A DNA stretch of 57,708 bases from Candidatus Saganbacteria bacterium (GTDB taxonomy: Bacteria; Margulisbacteria; WOR-1; XYC2-FULL-46-14; WPAF01): positions 1 through 57,708 of the forward strand of contig WPAF01000005.1 in NCBI GenBank assembly GCA_009772965.1. The letters run 5' to 3'. How positions within the stretch are numbered: position 1 is the stretch's first letter; each line of letters begins with the position of its first letter. Under the pieces are notes generated by a model. It saw nothing but the letters and a program-made list of their open reading frames with translations. It was not told where the DNA came from and ran no database searches. Below are positions 8,908 through 16,952 of the stretch, piece after piece. The translations under genes were made by a program, and so were the position numbers.

Positions 8908-11900
8908 ATGAGAGGGTACAATATTTACAATAGGATAAAGTGGTTGGTATTGGTGATTACGGGAGTATTAATGCTCTCAGTAAGTGCTCAAGCTGCATAT
9001 TTTTCAATAAATGCTGGAGCTGAAAACAACCAGGTTGGAGTTGGAGGAGGAAAGGTATATAACCAAAATGGTGTTGTTGCAGGAAATGAGTTAGCAGTAG
9101 GTTGTATTATTCAGTACATTTATGCTGGGCCAAATGGAACAATTGATCCACCCAATCAAGATGGAACAGTTGGAGGAGATGATATTCTTTTAGCTACAAA
9201 AACTGTAGGAAATGATACTGTATGGACATCATTTTCTAATAAAACCGGAATGTTTTATCATGGAGTTACTGGAACTTATTCTTCTGGAACTCCTAAAATA
9301 TATGTACGTGCTTGGAATGCAAGTACGCTTAACGCGGCTACTCATTATGGAAATTCAGCTTTAATGGATCCAGCAACTCTCGCCGCCAACCCCCCACTTC
9401 CAAATGATATTGGTATTGCAAATTTTGCAGCTACAATCACTAAACCCGTTCCCGCCGCAACTATAACATCCGCAACGCCAGGCAGTGCTAATAGCGGAAG
9501 TGTTATTTCAAATATTGCATTAGTTGGCAGTAATACACATTTTACAGCTGGTTCAACTGTTAGTTTTGGAACAGGCATTACTGTTGGAAGTGTGACATTT
9601 GCAGACGCAACTCATATTACTGCAAACAATGTTTCTGTTACTACAGCTGCAACAGCAGGATTAAAAGCCGTAACAGTTACAACCGGAGCAGAAATAGCTT
9701 CCGGAAATGTATTTACCGTAAATCCAGCGCCAACTTCTAGTATCAGCCCTGCCGCCGGCGACCAGGGATGGACAAATGTTACTGCAACTATAACAGGAAC
9801 AAGGACGCACTTTATTAATGGAACAACTTCAGTTGCATTTAGCGGAGCGGGAATAACAGTAAATTCAACCACTGTTAATTCTCCAACTTCAGTTGTTGTT
9901 AATTTGAACATTGCTGCCAATGCGGCTGCAGGCGCACGCACGGTAACTATTTCAACCAACCTTGGCGCGCTTGGAACAGAAACGCTTACTACAGCTTTTA
10001 CTGTAAACTCAACTACACCAACCATAAGCCGAACCCCGACTTCATTAACTTTTACTGCACAAGCTGGAGGTGCAAATCCGGCCAGCCAGACCATTGCCAT
10101 AAGCAATAGCGGCCTGGGCAATTTAAACTGGACAGTTTCAAAAACTCAGACATGGTTGACCATAAGCCCGGCTAGCGGAACAAACTCAGGCAATGTTACT
10201 GCTTCGATAAATCTTGCAGGACTTGCGGCTGGAACATATAACGATACAATAACAATTGCTGCGACAGGAGCTTCAAATACGCCGCAAACCGTACCTGTCA
10301 CTTTGACTATTCAGCCTAAACCGACAACCATTTCTGTTGCGCCGTCAAGTGCAAATCAAGGATGGAAAGACACTCTTTTGACAGTTACCGGAACCAACAC
10401 GCATTTTGTCCAAGGGACAACTGCGGTTGCTTTTAGCGGAACTGGAATTACAGTTAAATCTACAACTGTTAATTCTGCGACAGAAATTAAAGTGACAGCC
10501 GATTTTGCTTCAAACGCAACACCAGGGGCACGAACTCTTACTGTCACCACTGGAGCGGAAATAACAACAACTCCTTTCACAGTTATCGCAGAAACACCAA
10601 CTCTCTCTGCAACACCGGCAACTCTCACTTTTGCCGCGCAGGAAGGCGGAGCAAGCCCGGCCGCAAAACAAATTTCAGTTAGCAATGCCGGAGCGGGGAC
10701 ATTAAACTGGACTGCGGATAAAAAACAAGCTTGGCTCACAATTAGCCCGACATCAGGAACAGATGCCGGCACCATTACAGTGACGGCAAATACTTCTGCA
10801 ATGACCGCGGCTAACAGCCCTTATTCTGATACTATTACAATTACATCAGCCGGGGCAAACGGCTCACCAATAGCAATTCCTGTTACCATCACTATTTCAA
10901 AAACACCTGTGCCTGTGCTTAAGTCAGCAACCCCAGCATCAGGAAAACAGGGAGAAAAAGTCACATCAGTCGCGATTGTCGGTGAAAATACTAATTTTAG
11001 CGCCCTTTCAACTATTGATTTTGGCGCGGGAATTAAAGCCGGCACAGTTACATTTGTAGATAAGAGCAATATCTCCGTGAGCAATGTAGAAATTGACGCC
11101 GCGGCAGCAGCCGGACCAAGGGATGTAAAAGTGACAACCGGCGCGGAAATTGCATCCGGCCAAATATTTACTGTCACCACCGTGGCCGCGCCTCCGCAGG
11201 CAGGCACAATTGTTATCGATGACTTTGAAGGAATAGCTGTCAAATCAACCGATTACTATACCTTCGGCCCGTCGGATCCGGCAAAGCCAACAGCCGCCAG
11301 GATTACAACCGATAAGCATGAAGGATCATATGCGATGAAAACTTCATATACTTTAGCCGCGAAGCCCGAAGACGGCTGGCGCGGATGGGGCGGGATACTT
11401 GCATCGCAAAAAGACATTTCAGGCCTTGATATATTGAGCATTTGGCTAAAAGGCGACGGCTCAGCCGGCAAAGTAAAAGTCCAGTTTAAAGACGCGGACG
11501 GTACAAACTATGCCATGGTTGATGCGGACGCGATAACTCTTGCTTCAACCAATTGGACAGAATATAAAGTGCCAAACTTTAAGACAAAAATGACTCGCAT
11601 AACAACCGACGGCGATGCCACAATGGATTGGACAAAAGTTGCCCAGTACCAGCTGGTATTTGTCGGCGCAGAAAAATCAGACGGGGTTTTGGCGGATTAT
11701 ATAGTTGTCACATCTGTTGCAACCAGCGGCCCGACATCGCTTCCGCATATAACTGAAGTTTCCCCGGCCAAGGGCGGAGAAAAAACCACTATTACTATTA
11801 AAGGTTCAAACTTTAAAGCTGACGGCGGAACGGTAAGGTTTACCGGCGGCGGAGTTATGACCGAGGTTAAATCATCCGGTGTTAATACATTAATAACCAA

Positions 11901-12324
11901 TTGGACCGATAGCCAAATTGTGATGACTATACCTAATATGACCTCCGGACAGAAAACATTAAACCTGGTCAGGACGGATAATGTGGCCTCAGACAATGAC
12001 ATTACATTTGAAGTTACCAATGTTGCCACCACTGCGGCCAACACAACTTACAATTATCCGAATCCGTTTAATCCTCTGCAGAATCAAGTGACCAAAATTG
12101 TGTTTAACCCGGGCACATCCGCGAGGGTTGCAGTTTATGTGTTTGATATGTCCGCCCAGCAGGTTGTCCGGCTTGAGTGTGCTTTAGCCCAGACAGAAGT
12201 CACATGGGACGGAAAAAATACATATGGTGAAATAGTTGGCGACGGTGCGTATTTGTACCGTGTAATCGACGCCGATTCCAACAAATTAATTAACAAGGGA
12301 AAGATCCTTGTTATAAATAAGTAG
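8908..12324 (+). CDS. large secreted protein: IPT- and BACON-like repeats, CBM-like module, PNPFNP/FlgD-like tail
   Basis: 1138 residues with an N-terminal signal segment (hydrophobic WLVLVITGVLMLSVSAQA). After a unique region (about 30-170), IPT/TIG-like modules (about 180, 270, 473 and 665 onward) alternate with two BACON-like modules (about 370-470 and 556-662, each with 'NWTxxxxxxWLTISPxSGT'). A CBM/CIA30-like module begins VIDDFEGIAV (about 768-930) and is clearly homologous to the one in the preceding gene. Another IPT module follows, then a C-terminal 80-90 residues with NYPNPFNP and WDGKN, the FlgD-Ig-like fold used as a C-terminal sorting/anchor domain in several diderm phyla. The SD AGGGAGGAAA sits 8 nt before the ATG. 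The function is likely surface display and glycan binding. Confidence 0.75.
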   Translation: MRGYNIYNRIKWLVLVITGVLMLSVSAQAAYFSINAGAENNQVGVGGGKVYNQNGVVAGNELAVGCIIQYIYAGPNGTIDPPNQDGTVGGDDILLATKTVGNDTVWTSFSNKTGMFYHGVTGTYSSGTPKIYVRAWNASTLNAATHYGNSALMDPATLAANPPLPNDIGIANFAATITKPVPAATITSATPGSANSGSVISNIALVGSNTHFTAGSTVSFGTGITVGSVTFADATHITANNVSVTTAATAGLKAVTVTTGAEIASGNVFTVNPAPTSSISPAAGDQGWTNVTATITGTRTHFINGTTSVAFSGAGITVNSTTVNSPTSVVVNLNIAANAAAGARTVTISTNLGALGTETLTTAFTVNSTTPTISRTPTSLTFTAQAGGANPASQTIAISNSGLGNLNWTVSKTQTWLTISPASGTNSGNVTASINLAGLAAGTYNDTITIAATGASNTPQTVPVTLTIQPKPTTISVAPSSANQGWKDTLLTVTGTNTHFVQGTTAVAFSGTGITVKSTTVNSATEIKVTADFASNATPGARTLTVTTGAEITTTPFTVIAETPTLSATPATLTFAAQEGGASPAAKQISVSNAGAGTLNWTADKKQAWLTISPTSGTDAGTITVTANTSAMTAANSPYSDTITITSAGANGSPIAIPVTITISKTPVPVLKSATPASGKQGEKVTSVAIVGENTNFSALSTIDFGAGIKAGTVTFVDKSNISVSNVEIDAAAAAGPRDVKVTTGAEIASGQIFTVTTVAAPPQAGTIVIDDFEGIAVKSTDYYTFGPSDPAKPTAARITTDKHEGSYAMKTSYTLAAKPEDGWRGWGGILASQKDISGLDILSIWLKGDGSAGKVKVQFKDADGTNYAMVDADAITLASTNWTEYKVPNFKTKMTRITTDGDATMDWTKVAQYQLVFVGAEKSDGVLADYIVVTSVATSGPTSLPHITEVSPAKGGEKTTITIKGSNFKADGGTVRFTGGGVMTEVKSSGVNTLITNWTDSQIVMTIPNMTSGQKTLNLVRTDNVASDNDITFEVTNVATTAANTTYNYPNPFNPLQNQVTKIVFNPGTSARVAVYVFDMSAQQVVRLECALAQTEVTWDGKNTYGEIVGDGAYLYRVIDADSNKLINKGKILVINK

Positions 12325-12373
12325 GGTGAAATCAATGGATAGATTTATCGATAATCATACAGAGAGGCATAAC

Positions 12374-14188
12374 ATGAAAAAAATTATAATTTTCGCGCTG
12401 TTGATGATTGCGGTGTTGATTATTCCTGCTTTCGCGGTTGATAATTTAATTGTTTCCGACCCGATGAGAATTGGGGTGGGGGCAAGGCCGCTTGGAATGG
12501 GCAAGGCATATGTTGCAATGGCTGAGGACGGCGACGGAATATTTTCTAACCCTGCGGGGCTTGGAAAAATAGACGGGCCAAAACTCACCAGCATGTATTC
12601 AAATGTTTTAGGCGATGTCAGTTATATAGTGCTTGGCGGAGCATATCCCGCTACTAAGAATTCCGCGATTGGGTTGGGCGCTGTTGTTTCGGGTGTTTCG
12701 AGCATTTCATTATATGATAGCAATGCCCAGCCAGCCGGCTCAGCCAATTGGGGATCCTCAGTTGTGTTTTTATCATACGGCTTAAATCTTGAAGATGCCA
12801 AATTACAGCTTGGCGGCAGTGTAAAATATTATAACCAAGGCGGATCGGGTACCAAAGACATTGAGTCAGCTTCTGCCTCAGGGCTTGGGGTTGATGTTGG
12901 GGCAATATATTCTCCAAGCGATATGCTTTCTTTGGGATTAAACGCCCAAAACCCATTCAGCACCAAGCTTGAATCGGGAAATAAAGTTGAGAATTCTTTA
13001 ATTACAAATATTAAAGGCGGAGTAAAAGTCACATTGAGGCCGACAGAAAGCCAAAAGATAAACATTTTGGCTGATGCCGATATGGCAAAAAGGCGCCCGG
13101 CGGCACTGCACTTTGGCGCGGAATATTTGCCGGTGCCAAATATCGCGATAAGAGCGGGGCTTGACGATAAAGATATTACTGCCGGAGTTGGGCTAAGGGC
13201 TGGCGGCATGGAATTTAACTATGCCTATCATCCATACGGATCTGTCGCGGAAGACAGCACGCATTATTTTTCAGTTTCTTATGTAGGACCTGACAAAAAA
13301 GACGATTCGGCCGACCTTGAACTTTCAGTAGTAAAACCGGCAGACAAATCGGTTATTTATGCTGATAACATTGAGGTTACGGGAACAATTAAAACTAAAA
13401 AAGGCGCGGCATACCCGGTTAAAATTAACGGGATTAACGCGGCAGTTGACCCAAGCGGTAATTTTACGTTCAATCTTACAGTAGATAAAGTTGGAAAAAA
13501 ATTAATTGTGGTTGAGGCAACGGATATTAGCGGCAAAGTAATAGCAAAAGATTCCAGAAAAGTCCTTCGGCTGGTGCAGTTTTCCGATGTAGGCGATAAA
13601 TACTGGGCCAAAAAGCCGATTGAGCATACTGGAACAGTGGGATTGATCCAGGGATATCCGGACGGCACATTCAGGCCTGACAGGTCTTTGACCAGGGCAG
13701 AAATGGCAACCTTGCTGGTTCGCGCGAAAAACGCGCGCATCCCCGGCTATGCCAGGAAAGTATTTAAAGATGTGTCAACAAAATATTGGGCGGCAAACTA
13801 TATTGAAGCGGCTGAGAGGATGGGCTTGATAAAGGGCTATCCGGGCGGCAAGTTCTGTCCCAACAGCAGGGTAAATAAAGCTGAGGCAATAACTATTCTT
13901 GCCAGATTTGACAGCTTACTATTGTCCGCGGAAGAAGATAAGCCATACCGCGATGTGGCGGTTAAACACTGGGCGGCAAAATATATTTCAGCGGCAAAAG
14001 ATTCCGGAATGCTGAGCTATATTGAAGGCGGAAAGCTGAGGCCAAAAGAAGACGTATCCCGCGCGGAAGCGGTTGAAATGCTAAGCAAAACCAACATGGC
14101 GGGAAAGCAAATAAACGAGCTCCTCTCATGGGACAGGGGCTATGAGCTTGAGCTTGCAAGGCCGGTCATAAGGGCGGGATTGGATTAA
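12374..14188 (+). CDS. PorV-like outer-membrane barrel with Ig-like linker and three C-terminal SLH domains
   Basis: The ATG at 12374 (residue 17 of the longest frame) is chosen because it gives a standard signal peptide (MKKIIIFALLM..IPAFA) with AGAGAGG upstream; the product is 604 residues. Residues about 20-320 match the PorV/PorQ (UPF0164-like) pattern: GARPLGMGKAYVAMAEDGDG and FSNPAGLG near the N-terminus, then amphipathic strands including AIRAGLDDKDITAGVGLRA. An Ig-like module covers about 320-400. Three SLH domains follow at about 400-445, 464-510 and 522-570 (FSDVGDKYWAKKPIE, FKDVSTKYWAANYIE, YRDVAVKHWAAKYIS). PorV binds C-terminal sorting domains of type IX cargo, and SLH domains bind peptidoglycan-linked polymers. 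Carrying both in one protein, directly after two candidate cargo genes, is unusual. Confidence 0.78.
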   Translation: MKKIIIFALLMIAVLIIPAFAVDNLIVSDPMRIGVGARPLGMGKAYVAMAEDGDGIFSNPAGLGKIDGPKLTSMYSNVLGDVSYIVLGGAYPATKNSAIGLGAVVSGVSSISLYDSNAQPAGSANWGSSVVFLSYGLNLEDAKLQLGGSVKYYNQGGSGTKDIESASASGLGVDVGAIYSPSDMLSLGLNAQNPFSTKLESGNKVENSLITNIKGGVKVTLRPTESQKINILADADMAKRRPAALHFGAEYLPVPNIAIRAGLDDKDITAGVGLRAGGMEFNYAYHPYGSVAEDSTHYFSVSYVGPDKKDDSADLELSVVKPADKSVIYADNIEVTGTIKTKKGAAYPVKINGINAAVDPSGNFTFNLTVDKVGKKLIVVEATDISGKVIAKDSRKVLRLVQFSDVGDKYWAKKPIEHTGTVGLIQGYPDGTFRPDRSLTRAEMATLLVRAKNARIPGYARKVFKDVSTKYWAANYIEAAERMGLIKGYPGGKFCPNSRVNKAEAITILARFDSLLLSAEEDKPYRDVAVKHWAAKYISAAKDSGMLSYIEGGKLRPKEDVSRAEAVEMLSKTNMAGKQINELLSWDRGYELELARPVIRAGLD

Positions 14189-14958
14189 TGATTGGTATTT
14201 ATTATCAATTATTGGCTCCTTATGCGCTGGCTTCTAATGCGAAGCCAAGTCCAGCCGGCTCAAATAATGAATATGAAAGACATTATCCTGTAGAAGAAAC
14301 AAAAGTTGTTAATTTTAACGACTTAGCAAAAAAGGGAATATTTTTTGCTGATCTGCAGGGTGCTAATGGCTGGAAAAAGCTGTCGCAATATTTTTATGGA
14401 ACTCCAAAATTTGCCGACAAACTAAAAGCCTTAAATAATAATGCGAGCATGCCAGCAGAATTATTGGGTAATAATTCTATTATACAAAAGGTTGGTTGTG
14501 CGCTAACAGATTCTTATTGCTTTATAAAAGTAAAATTAAGAGTTAAATCTAATAAATATCCTACAAATGCTCCTCAACCAATGCAAGCACCTACACGGCG
14601 AGCACCATCTGCGCCCAGGCAAGTAGTTATAAAAAAATACAGGGGCAATGGGCTTAAAATTATTGGCACGGATCCTATGCAGCCATCGGGTAGGGTTGGG
14701 ATTATTGGGCGGGAAGTAATTGTTTCTTTTAATGATGAATTAAGCTCGAGAGGACTTACTGCCAGGAATATAACTTTATCAATACCTGGTGATTCTAAAA
14801 TAAAACTTATAAAGATTAAAGAAATAAGCGAAAATTTTATCACATTTGTTTTTGATTTAAGAAAAGCGGTTCCAAATGAAGACGGAGATAAATACACGAT
14901 CAACATACTTAAGAGCGGAAGAAAAGTCGGAAGCTTTTCCTTTAGGGTTGTGAATTGA
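14188..14958 (+). CDS. unknown protein with LysM-like segment
   Basis: 256 residues, not confidently recognised. The start overlaps the stop of the PorV-SLH gene by one base (TAATG), so it is translationally coupled and probably part of the same surface operon. The N-terminus has a short hydrophobic stretch (GIYYQLLAPYALA) that could be a weak signal. Residues about 58-95 (WKKLSQYFYGTPKFADKLKALNN) resemble a divergent LysM peptidoglycan-binding motif. A Pro/Arg-rich linker (about 128-150) leads to a beta-rich C-terminal domain (about 165-256) that could be another Ig/IPT-like fold. A periplasmic or cell-wall role is inference. Confidence 0.6.
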   Translation: MIGIYYQLLAPYALASNAKPSPAGSNNEYERHYPVEETKVVNFNDLAKKGIFFADLQGANGWKKLSQYFYGTPKFADKLKALNNNASMPAELLGNNSIIQKVGCALTDSYCFIKVKLRVKSNKYPTNAPQPMQAPTRRAPSAPRQVVIKKYRGNGLKIIGTDPMQPSGRVGIIGREVIVSFNDELSSRGLTARNITLSIPGDSKIKLIKIKEISENFITFVFDLRKAVPNEDGDKYTINILKSGRKVGSFSFRVVN

Positions 14959-14965
14959 AAGTTGC

Positions 14966-14993
14966 TTGACAACTCCAAAATAGCATGTAAAAT
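14966..14993 (+). promoter_or_regulatory. consensus sigma-70 promoter, leaderless, for AAA ATPase
   Basis: TTGACA (14966-14971), a 16-nt spacer and TAAAAT (14988-14993). The ATG begins 6 nt after the -10, so transcription should start at or next to the A of the start codon. Confidence 0.7.
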
Positions 14994-14999
14994 GGAAAC

Positions 15000-16133
15000 A
15001 TGTATTCCAGATTGCTAATGCCGCCGGAGGATAAAAGCTTTTTCTTGTTTGGGCCTCGAGGGACAGGAAAAACTACTTGGGTTAAATCTTCTTTCCCTTC
15101 TGCTCTTTATTTGGATTTATTAGAGGCTGGGCTTTTTAATGACTTATTGGCTAACCCCCAGCGGCTGGAAACTTTTATCCCCAAAGAATTTACTGATTGG
15201 GTTATTCTTGATGAAGTGCAAAGAATTCCGGAATTATTAAATGAAGTTCACCGTTTGATTGAAAAATACGGTTATAAGTTTATTCTGACGGGGTCAAGTG
15301 CCAGAAAATTAAGACAGAAAGGGCAAAATTTATTGGCCGGCAGGGCGTTAACTTTTTCTATGCATCCATTGATGGTAAAAGAGTTAGGAGGCGCTTTTAA
15401 GCTGGAGCACTCTTTGGCCTATGGCCAGCTCCCCAGTGTTTATATAGAAAAGGATCCCAAAGCTTATTTAGAAAGTTATGTAAAAACCTACTTGCAGGAA
15501 GAAATACAACAGGAAGGATTGACCCGAAATTTGGGGGCTTTTTCGCGATTTTTAGAAGCAGCCAGTTTTTCCCAGGGAGCGGTTTTAAGTGTTTCGGCGA
15601 TTGCCCGTGAATGCGCAGTAGAAAGAAAAGTAGTAGAGAGCTATTTTTCTATATTAGAAGAGCTGCTTTTAGCTTATAGGATCCCTGTCTTTACAAAAAA
15701 AGCCAAGCGCAGAATGGCAGGACACCCAAAATTTTATTTCTTTGACGTTGGACTTTATCGTACTTTAAGGCCTATGGGTCCTTTGGATAGGCCGGAAGAA
15801 GTAGAGGGTGTCGCACTTGAAACTTTATTTTTTCAAGAGTTAACCGCAATTAATGATTGCCTTAAGCTGGGCTATAAAATATTTTATTGGAGGACAGCTG
15901 GCGGTTTCGAGGTGGATTTTGTTTTATATGGCAGTCGAGGCCTGCGGATTTTTGAAATAAAAAGAACGGGAAAGGTTTCTTCGGCCATGTTAAAAGGGTT
16001 AAAGGCTTTTCTTAAGGATTATCCTTCTGCTAAGGCATATTTTCTTTACGGAGGAGAGAGGAAAATGAGAGAGGGAGAAATTGAAATCCTTCCTTTTAAT
16101 GAGACCGTAAAAGAGCTAAACGTCCTGCTTTAG
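15000..16133 (+). CDS. AAA_14/DUF4143 family ATPase
   Basis: 377 residues of the common AAA+ ATPase family with a DUF4143 C-terminus. The Walker A motif GPRGTGKTT is at about 18-26, Walker B is VILDEVQ (about 68-74), and sensor-type LTGSSARKLR is at about 98-107. The C-terminal half contains the DUF4143 signature (VESYFSILEELLLAYRIP) and a PD-(D/E)XK-like WRTAGGFEVDFVL...IFEIKRT at about 299-323. No partner gene is next to it. The start codon sits directly behind a strong promoter with no SD, so it is predicted to be leaderless. The biological role of these ATPases is not established; many occur as mobile, patchily distributed singletons. Confidence 0.85.
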   Translation: MYSRLLMPPEDKSFFLFGPRGTGKTTWVKSSFPSALYLDLLEAGLFNDLLANPQRLETFIPKEFTDWVILDEVQRIPELLNEVHRLIEKYGYKFILTGSSARKLRQKGQNLLAGRALTFSMHPLMVKELGGAFKLEHSLAYGQLPSVYIEKDPKAYLESYVKTYLQEEIQQEGLTRNLGAFSRFLEAASFSQGAVLSVSAIARECAVERKVVESYFSILEELLLAYRIPVFTKKAKRRMAGHPKFYFFDVGLYRTLRPMGPLDRPEEVEGVALETLFFQELTAINDCLKLGYKIFYWRTAGGFEVDFVLYGSRGLRIFEIKRTGKVSSAMLKGLKAFLKDYPSAKAYFLYGGERKMREGEIEILPFNETVKELNVLL

Positions 16134-16166
16134 AACGCTTCTAAAAATCTGTCCAAAAAAATCACC

Positions 16167-16194
16167 TGAAATTTCTACAAAATAATATCGATAT
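16167..16194 (+). promoter_or_regulatory. sigma-28/sigma-D-like promoter, second copy
   Basis: TGAAATTT at 16167-16174 and TCGATAT at 16188-16194, giving GAAA-N16-TCGATAT. Motif, spacing, following ATATA tail and leader length (about 36 nt, ending in an AGGAGGA SD) match the site at 22-49. Confidence 0.5.
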
Positions 16195-16236
16195 ATATAC
16201 AGAGGAAAAGACTGTAATTATTTAGGAGGACTAAAA

Positions 16237-16920
16237 ATGGCTAGCAATATTGGAGTATATCATGTTTTTGATCATTGGAATTGGAATCGAACTGCAAAAA
16301 ATGTAAATGAAGATAAATGTCAAATTAAAAATTCTACTCAAAAACAAGTTGAAGAAGGGGTTAAAATATTAAAGGCGGCAAATGGTAATGTGGATCATCC
16401 AAAAAAAGCAGTTGGCTGGATACGGGAAACATTTAAGCATTGGGCATGGAGCAGCCACTCTATTTATACCCCTAAAGGCTATTGTAAACAATTAGAAAAT
16501 GCTACAAAGCAAGTTGTGCTACCAATAACTACAACGCCTACAAGTACTGACCTAAACAAAACGTTTAATATTAGACAAGGAACTAGTGTAAAAATTCGAA
16601 TCAATAGTTTTAAGTCTTGTGCCGGTGCAAGGGTTAAGATTGTAAGTAATGGAAGAGGAAGTACATTTGGAAAAATAACTAAGTCAAAAAATGGACAATC
16701 CTTAACTATTATTGTTACAGTTACTGGAAATGCTGCGACTGGCCTAAAGAAAGCTCAAATAAACGGCTGTGATGGCAAGGTATATGAGTTTGGAATAAAT
16801 GTTACGAGCCGTTTTGTGCGTAAGACAGGGGCGGGAGGGGGACAAAAGATTGTACCCCCTACTAAAAAAGTTGCTCCAGCAATTCCAGCCCCGCCGGCAA
16901 AGAGAGTTATTCCGGAGTAG
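16237..16920 (+). CDS. unknown protein, beta-rich with Pro-rich tail
   Basis: 227 residues, not recognised. No signal peptide is visible (MASNIGVYHVFDHWNWNRT). Residues 1-95 are polar with several Trp, His and Cys residues. Residues about 105-190 are beta-strand-like, with two Cys-containing turns (SFKSCAGARVKI and INGCDGKVYEF) that could form a disulfide or bind a ligand. The tail is basic and proline-rich (VPPTKKVAPAIPAPP). A strong SD (TTAGGAGGA) 8 nt before the ATG fixes the start. The next gene starts 32 nt downstream, so the two probably form an operon under the sigma-28-like promoter at 16167-16194, the same type that precedes the GH8 gene. Confidence 0.6.
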   Translation: MASNIGVYHVFDHWNWNRTAKNVNEDKCQIKNSTQKQVEEGVKILKAANGNVDHPKKAVGWIRETFKHWAWSSHSIYTPKGYCKQLENATKQVVLPITTTPTSTDLNKTFNIRQGTSVKIRINSFKSCAGARVKIVSNGRGSTFGKITKSKNGQSLTIIVTVTGNAATGLKKAQINGCDGKVYEFGINVTSRFVRKTGAGGGQKIVPPTKKVAPAIPAPPAKRVIPE

Positions 16921-16952
16921 TTGAAATAGAGTGTTGAGAATAGGAGAAAAAA

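Noticed and set aside
9612-10121. 169-codon open frame antisense to the second giant protein
   Set aside because: Val/Ala-rich mirror of the repetitive sense frame; not a believable protein.
15000-16133. AAA ATPase as part of a defence system
   Set aside because: No effector partner next to it; AAA/DUF4143 proteins are common singletons.
16129-16145. Terminator after the AAA ATPase
   Set aside because: TTTAGAA-CGC-TTCTAAA is AT-rich and weak, includes the stop codon and lacks a T-run.
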